Assembly (NCBI GenBank): GCA_001189275.1
Contig: CP012158.1
Span: 1,054,001-1,118,000 of the forward strand
DNA: 64,000 nucleotides
Source: Pyrobaculum sp. WP30
GTDB taxonomy: Archaea > Thermoproteota > Thermoprotei > Thermoproteales > Thermoproteaceae
Direction: 5' to 3'
Shown: piece by piece, positions 1 through 10,089 of the stretch
Numbering within the stretch: the first letter of the stretch is position 1
Layout of the letters: the number at the start of each line of letters is the position of its first letter
The notes under the pieces: generated by a model
Seen by the model: the letters and a program-made list of their open reading frames with translations, nothing else
Database searches by the model: none
Told to the model about the DNA's origin: nothing
Program-made: the position numbers and the translations under genes

Positions 1-723
1 GTAGGTTGCGAGAGTAGCTAGGTGGAGGTTACGTAGGTTGTAGTCGCTGTGGAATATCACCACAGCCCTGGGTGCAACGCTACCATACGGCGTTTTTACA
101 GTGACTACCCCGTAGGCGCCGCCCAAGTTGCCAGCGAGGCAGGGCAAGTCACCTACAAGATAGATATATAGCAACGACCCGTTGCTAATCTTAATTCCCC
201 ACGTGTTGTACATATAGGCGACAACGTCTGCGAGCAACGCCTGGAGCGGGCTGTTCGTATTGCAGTAGTCGCTCCGCGGAAGTACGCCCCAGGCTTTTGA
301 CGCAACCTCGTTAAGTATTAACCTTCCTTGGTATTCGGAGTAGAAATAATCTTTTACATATTTGAATGCGTATCTGATGAGGTTGAAGTCTGGCCTCTGC
401 ATGTATCCAGGTAGGGCGAATCCGACCAAGTACGCATTGACAAGAACTGAGGAGTAGCTACTGAGCAACCCCCCGTAACCTAGCCCTCCATGTGCCGGCT
501 CTGTGCTGAAGAGAGGCGTGCATTGATCAAGCGGAGCAGTTAGGAACTTGTCGCCCTCCTCCACTACGCACTGCATCTCGGCTCCAAGAATATTGACATG
601 CGTTCCGTTATGTTGAGGCTGTGTAGTATTTACATACAACAATGTCCATACACCCACGGGTCCAGCTTTTACAAGCACCACAAGTCCCAACAACACGAGC
701 ACCCACCCCCACATCCTGCTCAT
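1..723 (-). CDS. Secreted protein of unknown family, 3' end beyond the window
   Basis: The minus strand is open without a stop from the ATG at 723 to the left edge, giving 241 codons of a longer gene. Residues about 4-20 are a hydrophobic signal segment followed by Lys-Ala-Gly-Pro, so export is likely. The mature part looks soluble, with Cys near residues 52 and 68 and three N-glycosylation sequons (NTT, NGT, NGS). A TATA-like box centred near 747 sits 24 nt upstream of the ATG, which fits a leaderless transcript. I do not recognise the family. It may be a surface protein, given the glycosylation genes a few kb away, but that is inference. Confidence 0.75.
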   Translation of the reverse strand, partial: MSRMWGWVLVLLGLVVLVKAGPVGVWTLLYVNTTQPQHNGTHVNILGAEMQCVVEEGDKFLTAPLDQCTPLFSTEPAHGGLGYGGLLSSYSSVLVNAYLVGFALPGYMQRPDFNLIRYAFKYVKDYFYSEYQGRLILNEVASKAWGVLPRSDYCNTNSPLQALLADVVAYMYNTWGIKISNGSLLYIYLVGDLPCLAGNLGGAYGVVTVKTPYGSVAPRAVVIFHSDYNLRNLHLATLATY

Positions 724-2204
724 AAAAAAGGTCTGTATAGCAATATTTAACGTTTTTTCATAGCATCTTCGGCGCAGATGTATTTATGTATCAAGCCGTG
801 TTCTATATCTCAATCCGTAGAAAGATGAATATGTACTTACTTTCATGGATCCGTATTGATTTAATTTATATATTTCTATTAACTTTAATTTTAAATATAG
901 CGAAACAAGCAGATACAGCTACTATTATTTTTATTATAAAATTTTTGAAATATGTATAGAAGTGTTAACAACGGCATAAACGCTAATAACGGCAACCACT
1001 AGAAGACGTTTCGGTACGGCGCCTTTCGTGCCGCATGGGTAAGCCCGTACTCCTCGATTCTACATGTGATATAAACGCCAAATACCTAACGAGCCGCCCT
1101 GCCGCATAATAACTACGCCTTGAGGGGGTCAATACATAGAATTCACCGAGTTTTATTGGCTTGCAAGTTGGCGTTCACCAGCCTGTCAAAGTATAAGGTG
1201 GATTGTCTAGATGCGTCTCCCATTTACGACGGTCACGGGGGCCTCCGTGTATATCCCGTAGGCGAGCAGCGGGGGGAGGCCAGGCGGAGTGACGCTATTG
1301 AAGAACTACGAAGTCTCCAAGCGTTATAGCCGTCAACGTGACGTTTGGTTCGTCAAGCACAGAAATACGCTGGTGTTAATCACCTCAAGAGCCATCGACA
1401 GCTACCGGCAACGTTCTATGAGCCCAGCGCCGCCAGCCGCCTGGGCCTCCTCAGACGCAGACCCGCAGTACTGCAACGAGCCCTTGCCCTCAACATGCAG
1501 ACTTTCAACACCGGCCTGGACGTGACAACCCCACGCCCAATCATCACAGCAACCGCGCTGGTCATATTTCTCACATCGCCAAGGACGCGAGCCGCCGCGG
1601 CCGCCAAGACGTCGCACAGCTCTTGGATTGCTTGCTCAACGACAACGTCACGCAACGTGACTATGTAGTAGCTATAGATGTGTCACTCCACATCTCCGCG
1701 GTGGCCGCGGTGACGGTGAGATCTCGGTGCTGAGCTCCTGAGAAATGAGGCTATCTATGGAGTCTGCAGTGGTGCCGCCGCGCGACCAGCACCTGGCTCG
1801 TGGGATATCTCTCGTCTTTTCCACAAATAACCAACGTCAAACACCACGAAGCCCTCTAACTTCTGGGCAGTTTTGAACATGACGAAGGTTCGGTTTAGCT
1901 CGTATAAAATAACGTCAAAGACACATACATCAGACGCCTGTTGACAAGGACAGGCGCAGTGATTGAACCTGTCTCTGCATAGTCCTCTTGAAGTCGGCCC
2001 GGGCCTCCACCAAGACCTCAACATCGCCCTACTGCAGGCCCCTCGTGTTGTTATCTTTAAAGAGCCAAGCATCGAACGTCTCTGTGACGCCGGGCTTCAA
2101 CACAGAGTAATTCACCGCAACGACAATGCGGAGTAATGGCTTGGTCACCAGCGTTGTGGCTTGTTAGGATGCTTGTTTATATATTGCCTCGATTTAAACA
2201 TGAC
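724..2204. other. Intergenic and decayed stretch, AT-rich at 780-960
   Basis: About 1.5 kb without a convincing intact gene. Bases 780-960 are much richer in A/T than the rest of the window and contain a 44-codon hydrophobic ORF at 825-959 (+) of doubtful status. Between 1560 and 1733 the plus strand reads as protein-like sequence (containing DVAQLLDCLL and DYVVAIDVSL) with no start and a quick stop. Around 1860-1930 the minus strand also gives a short protein-like stretch. I read 1000-2100 as remnants of genes I cannot identify. Confidence 0.4.
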
Positions 2205-2828
2205 GTGTCTAGGTGCGGCAGAGCGCTTGTGGTGGCTGGGAGACCCTCTGAGGCGCAGGCGGCTGCGGAGGCTGTTTTCGCAGTTTTATTCCTCCTCCTG
2301 GGGGTACCCCTACGTAGACTATGCATCTCCAGCGTCAAGCTCTGCGAGTCTGAGGAGCCGCCGGAGAAGATCGGAGAGGTACTGGCCATGCCTGTGGACG
2401 TCGAGGTGGTAGACGGCGATGGGCCCTGCCGTCTAGTAGTGCGCAAACTGCTTCAGCTACCTGGCGCCGTCCAGGGGCTTGCGGGGGCGGCGCTGGCGGC
2501 GGGGGGCCTGGCGGCTGGTCTCTACGTGGCGTTTCGCTTGCTTCTCCACGGCGTCTTCCACTGGGTCTTGGCGCTTCTCGCCGCCTTTCTTGTGACGTGG
2601 GGTTTGGTGTTAATTGTGGGGGCTAGGGCTGTCTTGTCGCAGAGAGTTGCGGCAAGGCTGAAGGCGCAGTGGCCCTCTGTAAGGCTAGTTGCGGCGGCGT
2701 TGGTCGCCGTGGCGATCACCTACGCCTTTTTCTCCAAGGCTGAGCTGGCGGCTGTGGGCGCTTACCTACTCGTGGCTGTGGTGTTTATAGCTGTCGTGGT
2801 TGAGTATCTGCGTTCTAGCCGCATCTAA
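2205..2828 (+). CDS. Integral membrane protein, unknown
   Basis: A 207-aa protein if started at the GTG at 2205. The frame is open from an ATG at 2136, but those extra residues do not look like protein of this kind. A TATA-like element (tttatatat, about 2172-2180) lies 28 nt before 2205, slightly farther than the usual spacing here, so the start is uncertain. There are about five hydrophobic segments: one near the N-terminus, then a polar stretch of about 50 residues with several Cys, then four helices in the C-terminal half. The 3' end overlaps the convergent GT-C gene by 14 nt. No family recognised. It could be an accessory membrane protein of the glycosylation locus, but nothing in the sequence shows this. 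Confidence 0.55.
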   Translation: MSRCGRALVVAGRPSEAQAAAEAVFAVLFLLLGVPLRRLCISSVKLCESEEPPEKIGEVLAMPVDVEVVDGDGPCRLVVRKLLQLPGAVQGLAGAALAAGGLAAGLYVAFRLLLHGVFHWVLALLAAFLVTWGLVLIVGARAVLSQRVAARLKAQWPSVRLVAAALVAVAITYAFFSKAELAAVGAYLLVAVVFIAVVVEYLRSSRI

Positions 2829-5800
2829 AGAGGACTCCTCCATATACGGGGACGCATTGGCTGAGAAGCGACTGGAGTCGCGGGACGAGCTGAAGCACGT
2901 CGCCGCTGTACTGCCCGCCGGGGCGGGGGGCCTCCGCCAGGATATACACCGCGCCGGTCTGCCCTCCCCTCTCGAACGCGTCAAGTATCTGAAGCCCGAT
3001 CTGCGTCTCTGGGTTTTTCAGATCCGGCTCGGGATAGATTAGATAGGCCCTTACGCCGCGGCTCGGGTCGAAGAAGAGCGGCAACGCCCAAGTGCTGACT
3101 TGAGGCAACGCAAGCACCGCGGCGCCGTCTTCAACTACGCCTAGTGCAGACAGATAGAGATCAAGCCGTGGAGCGTCGAGCCGGTGTATAATTGGGATAT
3201 GCCACACGGCGAAGATCACATACAGCAGAGCCGCCAACGACACCACGTAGGCCACCCAGCCCCTCCGCAGGGAGGAGCCGGCGCTTAGACCCAGCAACAT
3301 TAGGTCCGCGCGGGCCAGCCGCACGGCGGCCTCCGGCATGCCGGCCAGTAAGGCGGAGAGGAAGAAGTGGAGCGGCCAGACGTATACACCTGCCGGAGCT
3401 CCCCGCCGCATGCCGTAGACTACAACCGCCGAGAGCAACGGCACGATAAACACAGCGTGGTAGCTAGACAGGTCGTAGAAAAGCGCAGAATAGCTGTGAG
3501 GAGCCGCCGCGCCCCCGCCCTCTGCCAGAAGACCATTAAGCAACTTGAAGAGGAACACGTTTCCCCCCGCCACGTAGCCGGCAAGATAGCCCCAGCGCCC
3601 CTTGACGAGCAACAGGAGGGAGACAGGTATGGAGTGGAAAAGCCCGAGATACGACTGAGACGCCGTGAACCCCGCGACGGCCCCCGCGGCGAGGTGCCTC
3701 CTCTTCTCGGCCAGGTAGAGAGAAGCCGGCAGACCTATCAGCAGGTAGAGCAACTCCATGACTCCGCCATCTGCTAATGTGTACAAAACGCCGTCCCACG
3801 TCGCCACGGCGACCGTTGTAGCTAACGCCGCGGCCCCGTCGCTACGGTGCAACAGCCAGAAGTAGAGGAAGTAGAGAGCCAAACCAGCAACGACGAGGAG
3901 GAAGGCCAGGAGCTTGAAAAACGAGATGAGGGGGAGAGACGATTTGGCAACGCTGTACATCAACGCCATCAGGAGGTGGACCGCGTTGGGATACTGGCTG
4001 TGCCAGAAATACGGCGTCTCGCCCACAGCAAACTTCATGGCTATGTAGATGTGGATGGCGGGGTCGTCGCCCGACGGCACCACGTCCCCCAGCTGGGCTC
4101 TATACGCCACCCACAGCACAGCGGAGGCAACAATAAGCAGGAGTAGATACGGGAGCCTCCGCCTATCTAGCAACAGAGCCAGCAGAGGCGGGGCTAGGAA
4201 GTAGAGGGGGTACTGCCGGGCCTCCACAGCCACAGGCGGGTCAAACCTAAGCCGTCTGTAGGCCAGGGCGTCTCCCGCCACGTCGAAGCAGTGAACATAT
4301 TCGTCGTATACGGCGAAGTAGCAGGTCAAGCCCCGGCCCCAGTAGATGCCGCTTTCTACATACGCCGCAGTTATGTTGGGAAGCCTAGCCAGAAGGGTAA
4401 GGGAGGCGTAGCGGCTTCCGTTGTACCAAACCCCCCGCATGATGAGCCTCGGGTAGGTGTATTCCCCGCCTCCCACGTAGACCTCCTCCGCATACGCCAC
4501 GCCGCCCCGCACCGGCACATAGGAGCCGTCCGCCTCCTCCACGACACCGCTGAGAAACCTGACCGTGGCGTTTCGGAAAATAAGCTTGTTGAACCTATCG
4601 ATGTAGACCCCCCTAGTCACGTTGACAGGCGGGAAGTAGCCGGCGAGGGGCAGAAGCCTCAGCACGCCGCTTCCCGGCTCCGGCCGCGCCCTTTCGCCAA
4701 CAACCTCCACCCAGCCAGATCCGCAGGAAACAGAAAACTCCGGCATCGCAACATCGCGGTACGCCACGCCTCCCAGGATCTTAACGCCGTTAACATACAC
4801 GTCGCCACCCCGAATTACGAGGTACCGCCAGTAGCCAGGCGGTAACTTAAACGAGGCGGGGCACCTCTCCACGGCGTAGAAGAAGAACTTGCCAAGGTAC
4901 GACACAGAGGACCTGGCGTATACGTCGGCCGGGTGAACTAAGGCATACGGAACGCCTGACGTCGCTACCCGATCAACGGAGGCGACGTCATCTGCCAAGA
5001 CCCCCAGCGGCGCATAAACGGCGGGCCATCCCAGCTCCTCGGTAGATAGCGGCCGCATTGTGTAGAGGAAGCCAGAACCCTCCACCGACCTGTACAGACA
5101 GAGGGTAGCGTTTCCCAGCGACTTGAGATAAAGCGCAGGCATCACCGGGTACTTATAGCGAAACAGCGCCATCGCCTCCTCTCCAGAGAGCCCGTTGACC
5201 CCCCACAGCAACGGGTAGCTGGAGCCGGTGTCGGCAATGACGACGCCGTTGCATGGCTCGTAGGCACCCGCGGGCTCAACCCACACGGCGCCGAACAGCA
5301 ACATCCCCACCACCCCAAACGGCACGACAAAGCGGACGCGGGGAGACACGGCAAGAGCTCGCCACGTAAAGACGGCCGCGGCAACGGGGATCAGCCTATC
5401 GTTGCTCAACACAACGGCGGCGAGGAGACTAAGGGCGATTGCAGAGACCACGCCTACAGCGTATAGGAGCAGATAAGCCACGGCGTCCCGCCAATCCCCC
5501 CTCACCAACAAGATAAGCATCAGCGGGAAAAGCGCCGCGGCAAAGCCCCCCGTAGTGACATATGCAAACGGCAACTTAACGTTCCACCCCAACCACCAGC
5601 CGGCAAGAGCCACCAGATAAAAGGCCAACGCAAAACGGCGCACCCAGCTGAGCTCTGGCAACCGCAGAAAGTTCAAGACGTAGAGCCCACCCACCAGAAG
5701 ACCCGCGGCCGCCCAGAAGGAAGAGCCGGTGTTTAAGTAAAGACCAGCAGAGGAGGCAAGGGCCGCCGCGAAAGCCTCCCGGCCGCCGAACCTGCCGCCG

Positions 5801-6630
5801 TATATCCACCTGAGAAGGTACGCCACTGCCACGTACGCCGGTCCGCCGACGTGGAACAAGACAGAGGCCGCCGCGAAGAAGTATGAAGGCCCCGCCAGGA
5901 GCATAGACGCAGAAAGCACGCTTATGGTGTAGGGATACACCCAAAACGGCGACGAAGAAGCCCAAGACTCCACGTAACCAGTCGCCGCAAGGCGCTCAAA
6001 GCTCGAATAAGAGAGAAGCACCGCAACGCCCGGGACAAAGGACCTGACCCACACCGCCTCCTCCGCAGACGTCTTCAGACGCCTGTATAGGTCGAAATAT
6101 GCAAAGGGGAGGATAAACACGGCGGCGACCCACTGACCCACGAAGACCGCCTTCTCAACGCCGAGACCCCTCACAAACAACAAAAACGCAAAGTACAACG
6201 TCGAGATTCCCCTATCAGCAAAAAACACATACCGATTTATGTCAACCCCCAGCTTAATAAAAAAAGGCCAGATACCCCATGCAAACACCACAAAGGCCGC
6301 CCCCATAAGCCAGACAGAAACCGGGTAGCTCCTCCCCCGCAGAAGAGCCGCCGCAACGCCGACTAGAGCCAGTAAACGGAACAACAGAGGCGGGACACCC
6401 ACGAGGCCCCCCAGCCCCACCGCCAACATCCCCACCACGAAGGCGGAGAAGACCTCCCGCGCGAAGAGGAGCCCCACCCCCAGCGGCACCCCCACCGCCG
6501 GGAACAAAGCCGCCAAAGCCGCAACCGCCAGGTACCCCAGCCTAGACTCAGCCCCCCTAAAAACCCACGCAGCAACCAGCAGAGAAACCCCAACAAAAAC
6601 CTCAATCGACGCCAAATATGCGGTAGACAT
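2815..6630 (-). CDS. Very large two-module GT-C-like membrane protein
   Basis: About 1271 aa. An ATG at 6675 is possible, but ATG 6630 gives only a 29-nt overlap with the upstream GT4 gene and begins a clean membrane protein. Residues 1-440 hold about a dozen transmembrane helices. Residues about 450-820 are a polar, beta-rich, probably extracytoplasmic domain. From about 830 a second membrane module starts with an SGDD motif near residue 850 and a QYPN motif shortly after, then more helices and a soluble tail. That second module matches the 479-aa protein at 11109-12548, including SGDD and QYPN. An acidic pair in the first outer loop is typical of GT-C glycosyltransferases, which use lipid-linked sugars. 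Donor and acceptor are unknown. Confidence 0.75.
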   Translation of the reverse strand: MSTAYLASIEVFVGVSLLVAAWVFRGAESRLGYLAVAALAALFPAVGVPLGVGLLFAREVFSAFVVGMLAVGLGGLVGVPPLLFRLLALVGVAAALLRGRSYPVSVWLMGAAFVVFAWGIWPFFIKLGVDINRYVFFADRGISTLYFAFLLFVRGLGVEKAVFVGQWVAAVFILPFAYFDLYRRLKTSAEEAVWVRSFVPGVAVLLSYSSFERLAATGYVESWASSSPFWVYPYTISVLSASMLLAGPSYFFAAASVLFHVGGPAYVAVAYLLRWIYGGRFGGREAFAAALASSAGLYLNTGSSFWAAAGLLVGGLYVLNFLRLPELSWVRRFALAFYLVALAGWWLGWNVKLPFAYVTTGGFAAALFPLMLILLVRGDWRDAVAYLLLYAVGVVSAIALSLLAAVVLSNDRLIPVAAAVFTWRALAVSPRVRFVVPFGVVGMLLFGAVWVEPAGAYEPCNGVVIADTGSSYPLLWGVNGLSGEEAMALFRYKYPVMPALYLKSLGNATLCLYRSVEGSGFLYTMRPLSTEELGWPAVYAPLGVLADDVASVDRVATSGVPYALVHPADVYARSSVSYLGKFFFYAVERCPASFKLPPGYWRYLVIRGGDVYVNGVKILGGVAYRDVAMPEFSVSCGSGWVEVVGERARPEPGSGVLRLLPLAGYFPPVNVTRGVYIDRFNKLIFRNATVRFLSGVVEEADGSYVPVRGGVAYAEEVYVGGGEYTYPRLIMRGVWYNGSRYASLTLLARLPNITAAYVESGIYWGRGLTCYFAVYDEYVHCFDVAGDALAYRRLRFDPPVAVEARQYPLYFLAPPLLALLLDRRRLPYLLLLIVASAVLWVAYRAQLGDVVPSGDDPAIHIYIAMKFAVGETPYFWHSQYPNAVHLLMALMYSVAKSSLPLISFFKLLAFLLVVAGLALYFLYFWLLHRSDGAAALATTVAVATWDGVLYTLADGGVMELLYLLIGLPASLYLAEKRRHLAAGAVAGFTASQSYLGLFHSIPVSLLLLVKGRWGYLAGYVAGGNVFLFKLLNGLLAEGGGAAAPHSYSALFYDLSSYHAVFIVPLLSAVVVYGMRRGAPAGVYVWPLHFFLSALLAGMPEAAVRLARADLMLLGLSAGSSLRRGWVAYVVSLAALLYVIFAVWHIPIIHRLDAPRLDLYLSALGVVEDGAAVLALPQVSTWALPLFFDPSRGVRAYLIYPEPDLKNPETQIGLQILDAFERGGQTGAVYILAEAPRPGGQYSGDVLQLVPRLQSLLSQCVPVYGGVLFRCG

Positions 6631-7660
6631 GCTCAGCCGTCTTGACGGGGTCCACCAACCTATAGATCTCCTCACTCAGCCTAAACCCAAGCTCCACAAG
6701 CTCCCGCCTCGACATAGCCATCAAAGACTCCATCTTCTCCACAAAACAGCCAACGTCGCCGCGTCGACATATATACCCCGCCGCCGAGGTACGCCCCTGA
6801 AACTCCCTAGCCACACACACATCAGAAGAAATAGGCACAACCCCCCTCGCCAGGGACTCCACCATCACGTAGCCAAAACTCTCCTCAGTAAAAGAGGGGA
6901 AGAGAACACCCCACGCCCGACCAAGCGCCTTAACAACCTCGCCACGAGACATACGGCCGCCCCAGAAGGTGCCCCCAACGGAGAAGCGCCCCCCGCGGCG
7001 CCAAAGCCCCACAACAGCGGCAAGAGCCACCGGAAACCCCTTGATAAAAGAACGCTCGCCCAGGTAGAGAAAAAGCGGGCGCTCCGCCGGCTCCCGCACC
7101 GGCGAGAGACGAGGCAAGAAGTTGTACAACACCCGAGCCCGCCCAAACCGCGGATCAAGCCTATAGAGGTTCTCCCTATGGCAACCCGACGGCACCAAAA
7201 CCTCGTCAGCCAACAAAACAAACTCCCTCATAACCCGCGAAAACCCGGAAAAAAAGCCATTAACCAACGCCCGCCGCGGCCCCCAGTTAAGCCAATCCAC
7301 AACCATATCCCCAAGCCCAGGCACGAAGTACCCCGAGTACCTAACCGGACAGAAGTTATGCAGATGAACAACCACGCGCAGACCAAGCCTCTTCGCCAAA
7401 GGCACCAAGAAATAGGCATACCGCGGAATATACACCACGTCAAAACCCCGCAGAAGCCTCCCCCAGCCCGGCAAAACGCCAGACAGCCAAAGCCTAGGCC
7501 TATCAGGGAAAAGACGCCAAACCCACACATCACCAGACAAAGAAAAAGACGCAACAACCACCTCAGCCCGCCTCCTCAACAAAAGATAGAGGTAGAAAGA
7601 AGAAACCTCAGCACCACCACCAAAAGGGTAAAATAACTCAGAAACAAAAAGAATCCTCAT
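6602..7660 (-). CDS. GT4-type glycosyltransferase
   Basis: 352 aa, expected to be cytoplasmic or membrane-associated and to transfer a sugar from a nucleotide donor. The N-terminus (MRILFVSELFYPFGGGAE) is the usual GT-B start with a Gly-rich loop. The C-terminal half has LYLGER followed by the GT4 signature near residue 250: PSFTEESFGYVMVESLARG, with the E-x7-E pattern. Start ATG 7660 has AT-rich DNA upstream. The gene lies 32 nt downstream of the secreted-protein gene and overlaps the large GT-C gene, so all three may be co-transcribed. The sugar specificity cannot be read from the sequence. Confidence 0.88.
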   Translation of the reverse strand: MRILFVSELFYPFGGGAEVSSFYLYLLLRRRAEVVVASFSLSGDVWVWRLFPDRPRLWLSGVLPGWGRLLRGFDVVYIPRYAYFLVPLAKRLGLRVVVHLHNFCPVRYSGYFVPGLGDMVVDWLNWGPRRALVNGFFSGFSRVMREFVLLADEVLVPSGCHRENLYRLDPRFGRARVLYNFLPRLSPVREPAERPLFLYLGERSFIKGFPVALAAVVGLWRRGGRFSVGGTFWGGRMSRGEVVKALGRAWGVLFPSFTEESFGYVMVESLARGVVPISSDVCVAREFQGRTSAAGYICRRGDVGCFVEKMESLMAMSRRELVELGFRLSEEIYRLVDPVKTAEHVYRIFGVD

Positions 7661-7692
7661 AAAAAAATTGGTTTATACCTATTGCCCGAACT

Positions 7693-10077
7693 TTACCGGA
7701 ACCTTACGTCGTCGCAAACTGAGACGAAACGGGACGTGCGCACCAGCTTGGGGGGATCGATTGTTGACAACTTGTAGACCTTGGCAGTCACGAAAAGCGG
7801 CGTAGCGTAGTTATACTCAAACACGATTATATACGCCGGCGCGTCTGTGAAGCTGTCCCGCTGGTCATTCAACAACTTGCCCGCGAAGTAGGTATCCTGG
7901 GCGTTGGCACCCCATATCTGTAGTATCACAGTGCCGTTCGGATCAACCGCAGTTGAAATTATAGCGTAGCCCACTGTTTTTTTATCCGTAATCGGCGCCC
8001 ATGTGTCGTTGGCAGTGAATAGCCGCGCCGTATTCCATACAGTTGTAAATAGGGAGCCTATGCACTGGCCACATGCAACGTAGTTTCTATCAAAGGCGAA
8101 CGGGAACGGCGCAGTCCTATAGTTGTGGATAAACGGCGCATACCAAGCAAAGTCCTGCGTATACCTCGTCAACATATTCACAACAGGGCCACCCACGGTG
8201 AATGTGGCACCGCCGCCCACAACACTCAATTGATTAAACATAAACGTCTTGCTAAAAGCAAATCTGTAGTACCTATCATAGAAGTATGGGAAGCTATTGC
8301 TTAACTTCGCCAGCACCACCGGCAGTCCGCCGAAGTACGTCCGGTTCACGAAGTTGTAAATGCCAGTGGTGGAGGAGCCAGTGTAGAGGTTCTGGAAGGC
8401 ACCTGGAGCGATGTCAAGTCCGTACCAAGGCGCACCGACGACATTAGCCACGTAGCCAAGGGCGAGGACGTCAGTGGGGTCGGCCATAGAACCAGCAACC
8501 CCAATTTTGAACTTGAAATTGGAGCCACAAATTCCAGTAGTAGCTGTACATTGAGCGGGAGAGAGAGTGGGCAGGTGGAGCACAGTCCTCTCTATTAATG
8601 CCTGTATGTACGGATCCGGCTTGTTGGAGGCGGCCCAGTTCGTGACGTTGTAGGCGTAGCCATAGACGAACATTACGCCACCTTTATACGTGACAGGAGA
8701 ACCTGCCACAGATTTATATTTTTTAGGATCAAGCGTGCTGTTGCTCCACTGCAGTATTACAAACGGTATGTTGCCAGAATCGCCGCCCTCGCTTTTGAGT
8801 GTAGCCTTCCTGTAGCCGGGTGATAGCACTATGTCGAAGTTTCTAAGCTTATATGGAATCAGCTTGGCCAAATTCAGAGGCGTGAACTCCGTGGCTGCGG
8901 GATACACGGCGGCAAACATGGTGATGTTCCTGAAATTGATTTCATAGTTCCTGTAATCGATTGCATAGGGTGTGGCATGGAGCAAGGTGTATGTCTTATT
9001 CCCGCATGACTTAGGTGTGAATATGGTCGCGTTGTAGGTGCCGGCTGCTGGAGCGCCGTTTACCTGGTCTATCTCAAACCTTATGCTGAAGGCGGTGCTG
9101 TTGAGGTACATGGGGTAGGGCAGTAGCTTGCTAGCAATACTTGCCGTCACAGAGTAGTTGTAGTATACGATGGCATAGGGCCAGGCCTTGGGGAATATCA
9201 GCGTGAAGTTTACGTCAATGATTACATAAGCCCCCAAGAGGTTGGGATCCAATGTGGACAAGTCAACTTTCTTATTGACACCGCCGGTGGCGATCAGAAG
9301 TCTCGGGCTGTCATATACAATCCTAAAGGGTTTGATGTCGCTAGAAGTGAAGGGCTGTAGGCTCCACTGCTTTGGCGGGTACGTCGGTTGTGTACCATAC
9401 TTCCCAGTGTTGAGACTCAAGGCAACCCCCCTGCCTCCCCCGGCGTGTGTTCTGTTGCTGTACACAGCAAATGCATGTAGGAAGATCCAGTAGTTTTTCT
9501 GGTTTGTGTCGTCTTTTATGGTGAGGTTGGCGGATAGGGTCCAGCCGTTGAGCCAGTCTGCCGGGCTGATGTAGTCAAATTTAGTTGTGGCCCATGTCTC
9601 GGTGACGACCAAGTCTTTGGTGGTGGTGTTGTATCTAGCTAAGGCTAGGCCTCCGCCTACGCCGTTGCTAAGTGTGGCTGCGAATTCGCCAAGGGCTGTG
9701 AAGCCTATGCCGATGCCGGTGGTGAGGTTTCTAAGGCCTGACCTTATGACGCCGGGTTTAATCGGCCCAGCGAACCACATATTGACGGGCGGGTTTAGGT
9801 TAACACCGAGGTACCGTAGCTGATTCGTGAGAGAGTAGTAATCGGCGAAGGCGGGTGAGCCGATGGCCACCAGTGCCTGGGGTGGCGTGCCGCCGAAGGG
9901 CCAGTGATCCGGCATCAGAGTGCCGACACAGGCGTTGGGGTAGCAGTTGTCGTAGAGCACGGTTGGCTTTGTGCCGGGGACGATGAGGGGCGCGGGTCTT
10001 TCGTAGGGGTACTGCGCAAGCGCCACGGCGGCTATTAACACCAACGCGAGCACGGGGGTTAGTTTAGTTGGGTGCAT
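7693..10077 (-). CDS. Large secreted, sequon-rich surface protein candidate
   Basis: 794 aa with a clear signal peptide: residues 1-21 hold Lys5 and a hydrophobic core, with cleavage likely after ALA and before QYPY. The rest is Thr-, Asn-, Tyr- and Pro-rich with little charge, as in archaeal S-layer or surface fibre proteins. About 15 N-x-S/T sequons are spread along it (NLT, NTT, NRT, NFT, NYS, NST, NAT, NKT, NIT and others). Pairs of Cys occur, for example CYPNAC near the N-terminus. There is no C-terminal membrane anchor. It has its own leaderless-type promoter and sits among glycosyltransferases, so it is a natural substrate candidate for them. No family is recognised; S-layer identity is inference. 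Confidence 0.8.
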   Translation of the reverse strand: MHPTKLTPVLALVLIAAVALAQYPYERPAPLIVPGTKPTVLYDNCYPNACVGTLMPDHWPFGGTPPQALVAIGSPAFADYYSLTNQLRYLGVNLNPPVNMWFAGPIKPGVIRSGLRNLTTGIGIGFTALGEFAATLSNGVGGGLALARYNTTTKDLVVTETWATTKFDYISPADWLNGWTLSANLTIKDDTNQKNYWIFLHAFAVYSNRTHAGGGRGVALSLNTGKYGTQPTYPPKQWSLQPFTSSDIKPFRIVYDSPRLLIATGGVNKKVDLSTLDPNLLGAYVIIDVNFTLIFPKAWPYAIVYYNYSVTASIASKLLPYPMYLNSTAFSIRFEIDQVNGAPAAGTYNATIFTPKSCGNKTYTLLHATPYAIDYRNYEINFRNITMFAAVYPAATEFTPLNLAKLIPYKLRNFDIVLSPGYRKATLKSEGGDSGNIPFVILQWSNSTLDPKKYKSVAGSPVTYKGGVMFVYGYAYNVTNWAASNKPDPYIQALIERTVLHLPTLSPAQCTATTGICGSNFKFKIGVAGSMADPTDVLALGYVANVVGAPWYGLDIAPGAFQNLYTGSSTTGIYNFVNRTYFGGLPVVLAKLSNSFPYFYDRYYRFAFSKTFMFNQLSVVGGGATFTVGGPVVNMLTRYTQDFAWYAPFIHNYRTAPFPFAFDRNYVACGQCIGSLFTTVWNTARLFTANDTWAPITDKKTVGYAIISTAVDPNGTVILQIWGANAQDTYFAGKLLNDQRDSFTDAPAYIIVFEYNYATPLFVTAKVYKLSTIDPPKLVRTSRFVSVCDDVRFR

Positions 10078-10089
10078 GTCACTACAATT

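Noticed and set aside
1120-1668. Several 60-110 codon frames between 1.1 and 1.7 kb
   Set aside because: No start context, mixed frames and no recognisable domain; treated as decayed DNA.
6629-7636. 335-codon open frame on the plus strand
   Set aside because: It is the exact antisense of the GT4 gene, rich in Lys, Pro, Arg and His with no fold-like pattern; a shadow.
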